DNA from: Shimia sp.
GTDB taxonomy: Bacteria > Pseudomonadota > Alphaproteobacteria > Rhodobacterales > Rhodobacteraceae
Assembly (NCBI GenBank): GCA_024224295.1
Contig: JAAENN010000020.1
Location: forward strand, 62,001 to 126,000
Direction of reading: 5' to 3'
Length of the DNA: 64,000 nucleotides
A model generated the notes under the pieces. The model worked only from the letters and a program-made list of their open reading frames with translations, did not search any database and was not told where the DNA came from. A program made the translations under genes and the position numbers. Each line of letters opens with the position of its first letter. Position 1 is the first letter of the stretch. Of the stretch, positions 16,369-25,134 are shown one piece after another.

Positions 16369-17424
16369 TCAGCCTTTTGGGCGTCCACAGGTAGGGCAAT
16401 CTGAGCGGGGTTTTAATCCAATTTTGCGGGTCTCTCCCCAGAGCGCGTCATAGATCATCATCTCACCACGCAGCGCCGCCCCGGCGCCGGTAATCACCTT
16501 AACAGCTTCCGCCGCCATCATCGTTCCCACCACGCCAGGAAGCGGCCCAACCACTCCCGCCTCGGAGCAGCTTGGCGCGATACCCGGCGCTGGCGCCGCA
16601 GGGAAGATGCACTGATAACAAGGGGTGCCACTGGCCGTGTCAAACACGCTCAACTGCCCTTCCCATTGCGACAAAGCGCCGGAAATCATAGGCTTGCCCT
16701 GTGCCACGCAGACCTCATTCACCAGATAGCGCGTATCAAAATTGTCCGTGCCGTCCAGCACCAGATCATATTCCCCAATGATCTCTGCCGCATCCTCTTC
16801 GGTCAATCGATACGGGTATGGCACCACTGAGACAAACGGGTTTTGCGCCGTCATCGCTTCTGCCGCCGACAACACCTTCGGCGTTCCAATCGCCTCATCT
16901 TTATGGATCACCTGACGCTGCAAATTGGAGTTGTCGACAACGTCGTCATCCACCACCCCAATACGGCCAACACCGGCTGCCGAAAGGTAGAGTAAAACAG
17001 GCGATCCAAGCCCCCCGGCCCCCACGACCAACACTTTGGCATCTTTGAGCTTTTTCTGCCCCAGCCCACCCAACTCGCGCAGTACAATGTGGCGTGCGTA
17101 GCGGTTCAATTCAGTCTCAGAAAACAGCTCCTGTGCCGCGTTTTCTTGCGCCTCATCCGCGGCCTTTGCATCCGCTTTCTGGCGCAGTTTTTGAACCATG
17201 CTTGAGTAGGCCAAAACAATCGCAACCGTTCCGCCAATCATCAACCACATCGCAAGACTGCCCCCGGTCGCAATCACCAATTGATGCTCTGGCGGGAACA
17301 CAATTTGCACGCCGACAACAGCCAGATACAGCAGACCAATCATGGTCCATCGCGCCGTTTTGGGCGCCCCCATGACCATGCCAATGCCCCAAAGCCCAGC
17401 CGCCATGATCAGAACCAGAAGCAT
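16369..17424 (-). CDS. Membrane-anchored E1-like adenylyltransferase (HesA/MoeB/ThiF family)
   Basis: 351 residues. Residues 1-75 hold about three hydrophobic segments and residues 75-100 form a charged linker; the rest is a full E1-like domain. ATP is bound by VVGAGGLGSPVLLYL near residue 132 with DDDVVDNSNLQRQ following. Zinc ligands are CYQC near residue 273 and CPTCG at the end. The catalytic-cysteine region PSCSEAGVVGPLPG is near residue 290. It would adenylate the C-terminus of a sulfur carrier such as MoaD or ThiS, but no carrier gene is adjacent. It shares one base with the dut stop and is in operon with dut and coaBC. Confidence 0.85.
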   Translation of the reverse strand: MLLVLIMAAGLWGIGMVMGAPKTARWTMIGLLYLAVVGVQIVFPPEHQLVIATGGSLAMWLMIGGTVAIVLAYSSMVQKLRQKADAKAADEAQENAAQELFSETELNRYARHIVLRELGGLGQKKLKDAKVLVVGAGGLGSPVLLYLSAAGVGRIGVVDDDVVDNSNLQRQVIHKDEAIGTPKVLSAAEAMTAQNPFVSVVPYPYRLTEEDAAEIIGEYDLVLDGTDNFDTRYLVNEVCVAQGKPMISGALSQWEGQLSVFDTASGTPCYQCIFPAAPAPGIAPSCSEAGVVGPLPGVVGTMMAAEAVKVITGAGAALRGEMMIYDALWGETRKIGLKPRSDCPTCGRPKG

Positions 17425-17891
17425 TAGGCCACTCCGGTAGAACCAAAGCCGCCTGAGCCACGGCTGGTTTCGCTAAGCTCTTGATCTAATGTGAACTCTG
17501 CCACTACAACCGGCGCGACAACCATCTGAGCGATACGCATACCGTGGCTGATCTCAAAAGGGTCCTGACCTGCGTTCAACACAATTACACCAAGCGGACC
17601 ACGATAGTCGCTGTCAATTGTTCCCGGACTATTGGGCAAGGTAATCCCATGTTTCAGCGCCAGCCCGGAACGTGGCCGCATCTGAACCTCATAGCCTTTA
17701 GGAATTTCCAACGACACCCCAGTTGGCACCAGCACCCTTGCACCCGGCGCCAGTGTCACGCCATCCCGTTGATCTGGAGGAAAATTTGCCCGCACATCCG
17801 CCCCAGCAGCGCCCACCGATTCATAGGACGGCAGCGCTACATCCCGGTCCGCACCCTCCAACCATTTCAACTTAATTGGCACCGCCGTCAT
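17424..17891 (-). CDS. dut: Deoxyuridine 5'-triphosphate nucleotidohydrolase
   Basis: Hydrolyses dUTP to dUMP and pyrophosphate, keeping uracil out of DNA and feeding dTMP synthesis. 155 residues with all five trimeric dUTPase motifs in order: GAAGADVRA, RPRSGLALKHGI, NSPGTIDSDYRGPLGV, RIAQMVV and RGSGGFGSTGV. The ATG at 17891 is preferred over an upstream TTG at 17906 because GGAAAGAGAAG then acts as ribosome binding site. It lies between coaBC and the MoeB-like gene; coaBC-dut neighbourhood is common in proteobacteria. Confidence 0.96.
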   Translation of the reverse strand: MTAVPIKLKWLEGADRDVALPSYESVGAAGADVRANFPPDQRDGVTLAPGARVLVPTGVSLEIPKGYEVQMRPRSGLALKHGITLPNSPGTIDSDYRGPLGVIVLNAGQDPFEISHGMRIAQMVVAPVVVAEFTLDQELSETSRGSGGFGSTGVA

Positions 17892-17938
17892 GTCTTCTCT
17901 TTCCAAATTTATTTTGCCGGACGCCGCGCACCGGCGCG

Positions 17939-19135
17939 TTACTCGGTCAGCGTTTCCGCGATTTTCGCAGCCAGTTTCTCCGCTACGTCAGCCTTACCCA
18001 TACGTGGCCAAGCCTCTGATCCCGCGTCCGAAATCAACGTCACGGCATTTTCGCTGCCGCCCATGATCCCTGTCGCCGGGCTCACATCATTGGCAACGAT
18101 CCAGTCACATCCCTTACGGATACGTTTGGTGGTCGCGTTTTCGATCACGTCATCGGTTTCAGCAGCAAAACCCACCACAAGTCCCGGACGGCCTTCATCC
18201 ATCTGACTCACGGTCGCCAGAATATCGGGGTTTTCGGCAAACTCCAAAGTAGGCAAGCCGCCCTTGGTCTTTTTTATCTTGCTGCCAGAAGCACTTGCCA
18301 CCCGCCAGTCGGCCACAGCGGCACAGAATATTGCCGCATCCACCGGCAGCGCACCCTGCACAGCCTCCAGCATCTCAGACGCGGTTTGCACCTCAATCAA
18401 TAGTACACCAGCTGGCCGCGCCGCATCTGCAGGTCCGGTCACAAAAACCACCTCCGCTCCCAGCTTCACCAGTGCGTTGGCAATCGCGGTGCCCTGCGCA
18501 CCAGAAGAGCGATTGGCAATGTAGCGTACCGGGTCAATCGGTTCATGCGTCGGCCCTGACGTCACCAACACGCGTTGTCCCTGCAGCGGGCCTTCGGAAA
18601 GAGCGCCTTGAATTGCCTGCACAATTTCCATTGGTTCAGACATCCGCCCAGGCCCAAATTCACCGCAGGCCATATCACCCTCGTTGGGTCCGACAAAGTT
18701 GACCCCATCCGCCTTCAATTGCGCCAGATTGCGCTGCGTTGCCGGATGATCCCACATACGCACATTCATCGCTGGCGCAACCAGAACCGGCGTGTCCGTC
18801 GCCAACAACAGCGTCGACGCCATATCATTGGCCAGACCATTAGCCATCTTCGCCATCAAATCAGCCGTCCCCGGCGCCACCACAATCAAGTCCGCAGATC
18901 GCGACAATTGGATGTGCCCCATCTCTGCCTCATCTGTCAGATCAAACAGATCTCGGTAGACTTTTTCCCCCGCCAACGACGACACCGACAAAGGCGTCAC
19001 AAACTCTTCCGCAGCACGGGTCAACACCGGCGTCACCCAGGCACCACGCTCCCGCAACCGCCGGATCAGTTCCAATGACTTATAAGCCGCGATTCCACCG
19101 GCAATGATCAGGAGAATTCGTTTGTCTGTCAGCAT
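17939..19135 (-). CDS. coaBC: Bifunctional phosphopantothenoylcysteine decarboxylase/phosphopantothenate-cysteine ligase
   Basis: Carries out two successive steps of coenzyme A synthesis. 398 residues, the normal bifunctional length. The N-terminal flavin-dependent decarboxylase part has GGIAAYKSLELIRRL at the start, the substrate motif PAMNVRMWDHPAT near residue 122 and the ACGEFGPGRM lid near residue 159. The C-terminal ligase part begins near residue 190 (VLVTSGPTHEPIDPVRYI) and contains the conserved KIKKTKGG-type lysines near residue 288. First gene of the coaBC-dut-MoeB-like group. Confidence 0.96.
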   Translation of the reverse strand: MLTDKRILLIIAGGIAAYKSLELIRRLRERGAWVTPVLTRAAEEFVTPLSVSSLAGEKVYRDLFDLTDEAEMGHIQLSRSADLIVVAPGTADLMAKMANGLANDMASTLLLATDTPVLVAPAMNVRMWDHPATQRNLAQLKADGVNFVGPNEGDMACGEFGPGRMSEPMEIVQAIQGALSEGPLQGQRVLVTSGPTHEPIDPVRYIANRSSGAQGTAIANALVKLGAEVVFVTGPADAARPAGVLLIEVQTASEMLEAVQGALPVDAAIFCAAVADWRVASASGSKIKKTKGGLPTLEFAENPDILATVSQMDEGRPGLVVGFAAETDDVIENATTKRIRKGCDWIVANDVSPATGIMGGSENAVTLISDAGSEAWPRMGKADVAEKLAAKIAETLTE

Positions 19136-19201
19136 TTAGCAGACCTCTTTCACGCTAAGGTGCCCAAACCTAGGCCGCATGGGCCAAAGGGGCAAGCACG
19201 C

Positions 19202-19993
19202 TTATTTGAAAGCGGCGCAAGGATCGTCCCGCTCCGCTGCCTCCGTCACAATCCACAGATCGTAGGGCGAGTCACTCTCAGGCTCTGCCTCAAGCTGGCC
19301 AAGGGACATGGACACGATCTCCTTTGGCAACAAAACCGGCGCGCCCCAATCAGTGCGCGCATGGCCATTGCCAGTGATCACGGCAACCGGTCCGCCCGTT
19401 TCCGCCAGGGCCTCGGTCACCGCCTGCGCCAACCGAGCATCCCGCAATCGCTGCGCCATCACCATACCGGGCAACATCTCTTCCGGCAGCGCGTCACAAT
19501 GCGCGGCCATTTGCAGTGCCTCACGCGCGACCTGTTGCATTTGCGGCAACGGATTAGTCAGGCCGTACTCAGCTCCGGCCCCATCCAGAACGCTGCTCAT
19601 ATCACCACCCTCAAACGCGATCCCAGCGGCCTCCCGCGGCACCTGCGCGCCATAGATTTTCGCATCCCCCAGCGCGGCAAAGACTGGATAATACATCGAA
19701 AAATCCAGCCACCCGCTGTCATTCCAGCCCAGCGCCATTTCCAACGCGAGCGCATCGTCCAACAAATCCGGCGTCACCATTACCGCCTGTTCCGGCACCA
19801 GCATTTCAAACACCACCGCCTTTGGTCCAATCGCCAAAATCGCCTGCGCCTGGTTGTCGTGATGCACCGGGTTGTCGTGCACCTCGCCCAAGAACACTAC
19901 ATTCGCATCGCGGAACAGATCGTAAGACACACCCTGCGCAAAGCCTGCGCTTGCGAGGAACGAAAAAGAAAAAGCTGCAATCGTCTGTTTCAT
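19202..19993 (-). CDS. ChaN-like haem-binding/Tiki-superfamily exported protein
   Basis: 263 residues with an N-terminal signal peptide (MKQTIAAFSFSFLASAGFAQ). The Tiki/EreA/ChaN superfamily signature VVFLGEVHDNPVHHDNQ is near residue 30 and the second conserved site VITGNGHARTDWG near residue 217. ChaN-like proteins have been linked to haem or iron uptake; some superfamily members are metalloproteases, and GEVHDN fits either reading. The ATG at 19993 is chosen because it gives a complete signal peptide; the longer frame to 20104 would place a poor extension in front. Divergent from cobU. Confidence 0.78.
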   Translation of the reverse strand: MKQTIAAFSFSFLASAGFAQGVSYDLFRDANVVFLGEVHDNPVHHDNQAQAILAIGPKAVVFEMLVPEQAVMVTPDLLDDALALEMALGWNDSGWLDFSMYYPVFAALGDAKIYGAQVPREAAGIAFEGGDMSSVLDGAGAEYGLTNPLPQMQQVAREALQMAAHCDALPEEMLPGMVMAQRLRDARLAQAVTEALAETGGPVAVITGNGHARTDWGAPVLLPKEIVSMSLGQLEAEPESDSPYDLWIVTEAAERDDPCAAFK

Positions 19994-20115
19994 GGCGCCA
20001 TCAAACCGCGCGTCTTGGGAGGATGCAAGCCCACCTTGCGTCGCAGGTGGTATTCCCGCTTGCCCCGACATCGCGAATACCGCAGGGTGCGCGCCAACGC
20101 GCAAGGGGTCAGATT

Positions 20116-20637
20116 ATGTTGCCAAAACTGAGCTTGATTTTGGGGGGCGCCGCCTCCGGCAAATCGGCCTTCGCCGAAGTTATGGTAATGGCGTCCCGGC
20201 AACCGCGCATCTATATTGCGACGGCCCAAGCCTTTGATGACGAAATGCGTCGAAAGGTGCAAAAACACTTAATCCAGCGCGGTCCGGACTGGCGCACAAT
20301 CGAGGCGCCGCTCAACACCGCCGACGTCCTAAAAGATCTGCCAGCCGATGCCGTTGTTCTTCTGGACTGTGCCACAATGTGGCTGTCCAATCAGATGCTT
20401 GCAGAAAATGATCTCGCATCGGAACAAGCCAAATTTCTCGAAGCGCTGCAAGCTTGCCCCGCCCATGTAGTCGTTGTTTCAAACGAAGTTGGCCTTGACG
20501 TGGTCCCTGAAAATGCTCTCGCCCGCCGCTTTCGCGATGCTCAGGGCACGTTGAACCAAGCCATAGCAAAACGGGCCACTTTGGCTGTGCTTGTGGTCGC
20601 CGGATTGCCAATGGTTCTGAAAGGAGAACTGCCATGA
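20116..20637 (+). CDS. cobU: Adenosylcobinamide kinase/adenosylcobinamide-phosphate guanylyltransferase
   Basis: Bifunctional enzyme of nucleotide-loop assembly in cobalamin synthesis (CobU, called CobP in aerobic-pathway organisms). 173 residues with the P-loop GGAASGKSAFAE at residue 10, the guanylylation region near residue 45 (the usual histidine region reads KVQKHLIQRGPDW), the Walker B-like LLDCATMWLSNQM and VSNEVGLDVVPE near residue 120. The ATG at 20116 follows AAGGGG; the longer upstream frame is rejected. It overlaps the next phosphatase by 4 bases. B12 would be needed by the Ecm mutase encoded at 43966-46011. Confidence 0.92.
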   Translation: MLPKLSLILGGAASGKSAFAEVMVMASRQPRIYIATAQAFDDEMRRKVQKHLIQRGPDWRTIEAPLNTADVLKDLPADAVVLLDCATMWLSNQMLAENDLASEQAKFLEALQACPAHVVVVSNEVGLDVVPENALARRFRDAQGTLNQAIAKRATLAVLVVAGLPMVLKGELP

Positions 20638-21212
20638 CTGAGCTGCATCTGGTGCGCCATGGACCGACCCATGCCAAAACCATGGTTGGGTGGTCTGACC
20701 TACCCGCCGATCTTTCCGACACCGCCCAGGTTGCCCGGCTTGCGGGTCACCTCCCCGCTGACGGCATTGTGATCAGCTCCGACCTGCAACGTTGTGTTGC
20801 GACCGCCGACGCCATTCAACGTGATCGGCACCGACTGGCCCATGATACAGCCTTACGCGAAATCCATTTTGGCGATTGGGAACTCAAAACCTTCGCCGAG
20901 ATCGAAGCCGCCGATCCCGACCGCATCCGTGCTTATTGGGAAACCCCCGGCGACGTGCGCCCGCCCAATGGCGAAAGCTGGAACGAAGTCACCTCCCGTG
21001 TAGATGGCGCAATTGATCGCTTGATTGCGGCGCATCGCGGTGCCAAACTGATTGTGGTTGTACACTTTGGCGTAATCCTGACGCAAATCCAACGTGCCGA
21101 GCAGCTCACCGCCGAAGAAGTCTTTGGCCATCGCATCGACAACCTGTCGGTGACCTCCATCAAAATCGATGACACGGGCTGGGCCACTCACCCAATTAAT
21201 CACATTCCGTGA
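20634..21212 (+). CDS. Histidine phosphatase family protein, probable alpha-ribazole phosphatase
   Basis: 192 residues of the phosphoglycerate-mutase-like superfamily. The catalytic LVRHGPT is at residue 6, the conserved acid region REIHFGDWELKTFAEIE near residue 78, and the second histidine in VVHFGVI near residue 143. Its overlap (ATGA) with cobU makes CobC, which removes phosphate from alpha-ribazole phosphate or adenosylcobalamin phosphate, the most likely job; that step is inferred from position since the superfamily is broad. Confidence 0.85.
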   Translation: MTELHLVRHGPTHAKTMVGWSDLPADLSDTAQVARLAGHLPADGIVISSDLQRCVATADAIQRDRHRLAHDTALREIHFGDWELKTFAEIEAADPDRIRAYWETPGDVRPPNGESWNEVTSRVDGAIDRLIAAHRGAKLIVVVHFGVILTQIQRAEQLTAEEVFGHRIDNLSVTSIKIDDTGWATHPINHIP

Positions 21213-21270
21213 TGGTTTTCGTCAAAATGTTTTGGTTTCGTGATGAATTTTGGCGTGCTACTCTCACTTC

Positions 21271-22137
21271 ATGACCTACGATTTATACATCGGCGACTAC
21301 GCCTATTCCTCCTGGTCGCTGCGCGGCTGGCTTCTGTTTGAAAAATTTGGCATCGGCCAGAACACCACTTTGGTGGATTTCTCCGATAAATCGGTGGCCG
21401 AACAGCTCGCGAAATTGGCCCCGGCCCGCACTGTACCCACGGTTGTCACACCTGAAGGTGCAATCCTGTCCGACAGTCTTGCCATGGCCGAAGAGCTCGC
21501 CGCCCGCCACCCAGACGCTGGCTTTTGGCCCAGCGATCCCGGAGCCCGTGCCACTGCCCGCAATCTAGCGGCTGAAATGCACTCTGGCTTCTTCACTCTG
21601 CGCAACGACTGCCCCATGAACCTGCGTCTTTCGTATGAAGACAGCAGCCCAACCGAGGACCTGCTCAAGGACGTCCAACGGCTTGAAACCATTTGGGAAC
21701 ACGCTCGCGCGAACTACGGTGCAGACGGCCCATGGCTTTGCGGCAACTACAGCGTTGCGGATGCCTTCTACGCACCCGTCGCTGCCCGCATTGCAGGCTA
21801 TAATCTGCCGGTTGGCGAAGTGGCCCAAGCCTATGTTGATACACATTTGGCCGATCCGGCCTTCCGCCGCTGGCGCGCAATGGGCATCGTGCACGGCGCA
21901 ACCCTGCCATGGTACGCGAAAGACCACGCAACCCGCGCGTGGCCGGGCCCCGTCCCCCTCGCGGCCAAACCTATCGACGAAGGTACGCCAGAAAACGGCA
22001 GCTGCCCCTACTCCGGCAAGCCCTCTACCCACTTGATGGAACTCAACGGGCGAACTTTTGGCCTTTGCAACGCCTTCTGCCGGGACAAAACCGTGGCCGA
22101 TCCAGAAGCTTGGCCCGCCTTCATGGCGCTGCAATAA
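21271..22137 (+). CDS. Glutathione S-transferase with C-terminal cysteine-rich module
   Basis: 288 residues. Residues 1-75 form the thioredoxin-like domain (YSSWSLRGWLLFEKF at the glutathione site with a serine rather than cysteine; ARTVPTVV is the cis-proline loop), and residues 90-215 the helical domain. The extra 45 residues carry CPYSGKPSTHLMELNGRTF followed by GLCNAFCRDKTVADP, a CxnCxxxC pattern resembling YHS/TRASH-type metal-binding modules. Usual GSTs are about 200-230 residues, so the tail is a true extension. The start at 21271 has no strong ribosome site; no better one exists. Substrate unknown. Confidence 0.83.
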   Translation: MTYDLYIGDYAYSSWSLRGWLLFEKFGIGQNTTLVDFSDKSVAEQLAKLAPARTVPTVVTPEGAILSDSLAMAEELAARHPDAGFWPSDPGARATARNLAAEMHSGFFTLRNDCPMNLRLSYEDSSPTEDLLKDVQRLETIWEHARANYGADGPWLCGNYSVADAFYAPVAARIAGYNLPVGEVAQAYVDTHLADPAFRRWRAMGIVHGATLPWYAKDHATRAWPGPVPLAAKPIDEGTPENGSCPYSGKPSTHLMELNGRTFGLCNAFCRDKTVADPEAWPAFMALQ

Positions 22138-22142
22138 ACGTA

Positions 22143-22191
22143 TTAACCTTTCGCTAACCAACCCTCGCTACAAATAGTTAACGTTTGTTAA
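22143..22191 (+). promoter_or_regulatory. CtrA-box-like sites in front of comM
   Basis: In the 79-base gap before comM, TTAA-N7-CTAA lies at 22143-22157 (one mismatch from the TTAA-N7-TTAA CtrA consensus) and TTAAC-GTTT-GTTAA, a perfect small dyad, at 22178-22191. CtrA controls competence genes including comM in several Rhodobacterales, which supports the reading. Neither site is a perfect consensus match. Confidence 0.5.
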
Positions 22192-22216
22192 TCTGTTCGG
22201 TGGCGGGGGTTTTGCC

Positions 22217-23731
22217 ATGGTATCACGGGCCTATACCGTGGCTTTTGAAGGGGTTGAGGCCCACCAGGTGGAGGTGCAATGCGCGCTTGCTCCAGGCCTG
22301 CCTGCTTTCTCCATCGTTGGCTTGCCGGACAAAGCCGTCTCTGAGGCACGCGACCGCATCCGTGCCGCGCTCGCCGCTATGGCCATTGCCCTGCCCTCCA
22401 AACGCATCACCATCAACCTGTCCCCCGCCGACCTACCCAAAGAGGGCAGCCACTTTGACCTGCCCATCGCCGTCGCTTTACTTGCGGCGCTGGGGATCAT
22501 CCCCGAAGACGCATCTGAAAGCACCGTGAGCCTTCGCGAACTGTCACTCGACGGCTCGCTTGTTGGCGTCACCGGTGCCCTACCTGCCGCCATGAGTGCG
22601 GCGGAAGAAGACCGCATGTTGCTCTGCCCGGCGGTCAGCAGCCCTGAAGCCGCCTGGGTTGCCGCCACACAGGTGATTGGCGCCGCCTCCCTCGCCGACG
22701 TCGTGCGCCATTACACCGGCCAATCGCCGCTCGCCCCTTCTCAACCCGGCGAAGTGCATGGCGAAAGCAGTTCCCTTGATCTGCGCGATGTGAAAGGCCA
22801 AGAACGCGCCAAACGCGCGTTGGAAATCGCCGCCGCCGGACGTCACCATTTGTTTATGGTGGGCTCGCCGGGTTCCGGCAAATCCATGCTGGCCGCACGT
22901 TTGCCAACGATCCTGCCGCCAATGAGCCCCGCCGAAGCGCTGGAAACCTCCATGATCCATTCGGTGGCGGGCATATTGGAGCAAGGTGGCATCTCCCGCA
23001 CCCGCCCGTTTCGAGAGCCCCATCACTCTGCATCTATGGCTGCCATCGTTGGCGGAGGACGGCGCGCTCAGCCCGGCGAGATTTCTCTCGCCCACAATGG
23101 CGTGCTTTTCATGGATGAAATGCCAGAATTCTCACGGCCTGTACTCGAAACCCTGCGCCAGCCTATTGAAACCGGCCAAGTGATGATCGCTCGCGCCAAT
23201 GCCCATGTGACCTACCCCTGCAAGTTCATGCTGATCGCCGCCGCCAATCCATGCCGCTGCGGCCACATGTATGACGCAGCCCAAGCCTGCGCCCGTGTTC
23301 CAGATTGCGGCCAGGACTACCTTGGCCGCCTCTCCGGCCCACTCATGGACCGCATCGATTTGCGCATCGAAGTGCCGCCAGTGGCCTTCCGCGACCTCGA
23401 CCTGCCCAACGATGGTGACACATCAGAGCAAGTTGCGCAGCGCGTCGCCACTGCCCGTGCCCTCCAAACCACTCGCTTTGAGAGCCACAACGGCATTCGT
23501 GTAAACGCCGACGCCCACGGCCAAGCCTTAGAAGAGATCGCCACACCGGACGCCGAAGGCCGCGCATTACTGTCCCAAGTGGCCGAACGCTTTGGCCTAA
23601 CCGCCCGCGGCTATCACCGGGTTTTGCGTGTCGCCCGCACCATCGCAGACCTTGAGGGCGCCGAACAAATCCGCCGCCCCCATCTGGCAGAAGCCATCAG
23701 CTTCCGCCTCTCGACCTCACAAGAGGTTTAA
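22217..23731 (+). CDS. comM: ComM/YifB-family Mg-chelatase-like AAA+ helicase
   Basis: Hexameric branch-migration helicase that assists integration of DNA during natural transformation. 504 residues. The N-terminal Lon-like fold region ([21 protein letters not shown]) is followed by the AAA+ core with Walker [12 protein letters not shown] near residue 214, Walker [12 protein letters not shown] near residue 294, and the zinc-like cysteines in [15 protein letters not shown] near residue 340. The ATG at 22217 is the first good start. The stop overlaps tail-to-tail with that of gshB. Confidence 0.93.
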   Translation: MVSRAYTVAFEGVEAHQVEVQCALAPGLPAFSIVGLPDKAVSEARDRIRAALAAMAIALPSKRITINLSPADLPKEGSHFDLPIAVALLAALGIIPEDASESTVSLRELSLDGSLVGVTGALPAAMSAAEEDRMLLCPAVSSPEAAWVAATQVIGAASLADVVRHYTGQSPLAPSQPGEVHGESSSLDLRDVKGQERAKRALEIAAAGRHHLFMVGSPGSGKSMLAARLPTILPPMSPAEALETSMIHSVAGILEQGGISRTRPFREPHHSASMAAIVGGGRRAQPGEISLAHNGVLFMDEMPEFSRPVLETLRQPIETGQVMIARANAHVTYPCKFMLIAAANPCRCGHMYDAAQACARVPDCGQDYLGRLSGPLMDRIDLRIEVPPVAFRDLDLPNDGDTSEQVAQRVATARALQTTRFESHNGIRVNADAHGQALEEIATPDAEGRALLSQVAERFGLTARGYHRVLRVARTIADLEGAEQIRRPHLAEAISFRLSTSQEV

Positions 23732-24663
23732 GCCAGCTTGCCTTCAATCGCGTCCCAAATCTTCTCAGCGATGTTCACCCCGTCAAACCGCTCCAACTCC
23801 TGAATGCCGGTCGGCGAAGTCACGTTGATCTCCGTCAGGTAATCACCAATCACGTCGATGCCGACAAAAATCTGCCCCTTATCGCGCAGCAGCGGCCCAA
23901 TAGCGGCACAGATTTCCAGATCGCGTTCGGTCAGCCCAATCTTCTCCGGACGCCCGCCCACGTGCATGTTGGAACGGGTTTCGCCCGCCGCTGGCACGCG
24001 GTTGATTGCGCCCACCGGCTCCCCGTTCACAAGGATCACGCGTTTATCGCCGTTGCTCACATCCGGCAGGAATTTCTGTACGATCAGCGGCTCACGGCTG
24101 AACCCAGTAAACAGCTCATGCAGCGAGGTCAGGTTGCGGTCATTGGCATCCAGACGGAACACGCCAGCCCCACCGTTGCCATAGAGCGGCTTCAGGATCA
24201 CATCGCCATGCTTGGCCTTGAATTCCTTGATGGTTTCCAGATCACGCGCAATGGTCGTCGGCGGCGTCAGATCCGGGAAATCCAGCACCAACAACTTCTC
24301 CGGATAGTTCCGCACCCAGAAAGGATCATTCACCACCAACGTGTCCGGCGCTAGCCGATCCAGCAAATGTGTGCTGGTGATATAGTGCATGTCAAACGGC
24401 GGGTCCTGACGCAGCCACACCACGTCAAAATCCTTCAGGTTCACCCGCTCAAACGGTCCCAGGTCCACATGGTTGCCCTGCTCACGCCGCACCACCATGG
24501 CATGGCCCCGCGCGGTGATCTCGCCTTCTTCATAGGCCAGATGATCAGGCGAGTAGTAAAACAGCTCATGCCCCCGCGCCTGCGCCTCTTCGGCGATGCG
24601 GAAAGAACTGTCAGCATTGATGTCGACCGAGGTGATCGGATCCATTTGAAAGGCGATTTTCAT
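23728..24663 (-). CDS. gshB: Glutathione synthetase
   Basis: ATP-grasp enzyme that ligates gamma-glutamylcysteine to glycine. 311 residues, the normal length. The N-terminal [20 protein letters not shown] is the classic GshB start; the ATP-grasp loop [10 protein letters not shown] is near residue 168 and the metal-binding [15 protein letters not shown] near residue 285. The ATG at 24663 is the family start; a longer frame to 24690 is rejected. It ends overlapping the comM stop. It is downstream of rsmI and the broken yraN on the same strand. Confidence 0.96.
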   Translation of the reverse strand: MKIAFQMDPITSVDINADSSFRIAEEAQARGHELFYYSPDHLAYEEGEITARGHAMVVRREQGNHVDLGPFERVNLKDFDVVWLRQDPPFDMHYITSTHLLDRLAPDTLVVNDPFWVRNYPEKLLVLDFPDLTPPTTIARDLETIKEFKAKHGDVILKPLYGNGGAGVFRLDANDRNLTSLHELFTGFSREPLIVQKFLPDVSNGDKRVILVNGEPVGAINRVPAAGETRSNMHVGGRPEKIGLTERDLEICAAIGPLLRDKGQIFVGIDVIGDYLTEINVTSPTGIQELERFDGVNIAEKIWDAIEGKLA

Positions 24664-24734
24664 GTGCGCACCCTGATAATAAGTCCACACTTACATGGCC
24701 CATGCCATCCCCGCTTGCAATGGGCAGGCTGATC

Positions 24735-25106
24735 TTACCAAAGTGCATTCTCAAGGATGTGAACCTCGCCCTTCCCATTCACCAGGGCCACATCAAACCG
24801 CATCTCGCTCAGCAGGCCTTAGGGCTCCCCACCGGCAAACTCTTCTGCCGCGCGCATCAGCCGCTCAACTTGTTTGGGCAACAACCGCGCAGCCGCGCTG
24901 TCAAAACTGCGACTGTGTTTGACCTCCACAAACACCAAGTCGCCGCCATCGCGCAAAATCAGGTCCACTTCCCCCGCTTTGCCACGCCACCGCGCCTTCG
25001 CCAGTCTCAGCCCCCGCGCCTCATAGTGGCGCAACACCGCCTCCTCAGCGGCCTGCCCAGCCAAATAATTACTGCGCCCGGTGTCTTCCCTGCGCCTGTC
25101 ACTCAT
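24735..25106 (-). pseudogene. yraN: YraN/UPF0102 endonuclease-like gene with internal TAA stop
   Basis: The start region (MSDRRREDTGRSNYLAGQAA from 25106) and the core GKAGEVDLILRDGGDLVFVE, with the Asp and Glu of an archaeal-Holliday-resolvase-like nuclease fold, are intact. An in-frame TAA at 24819-24821 follows GGEP at about residue 95. Beyond it the same frame continues without another stop for 27 codons, reading GLLSEMRFDVALVNGKGEVH and then ILENALW before TAA at 24735; this is the normal YraN C-terminus. One C-to-T change (CAA to TAA) would explain it. The truncated product lacks the conserved RFDV strand. Downstream of rsmI, as expected. Could instead be a sequence error. Confidence 0.83.
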
Positions 25107-25134
25107 ACCAAACCATTGCCCAATCTCCGGCGGT

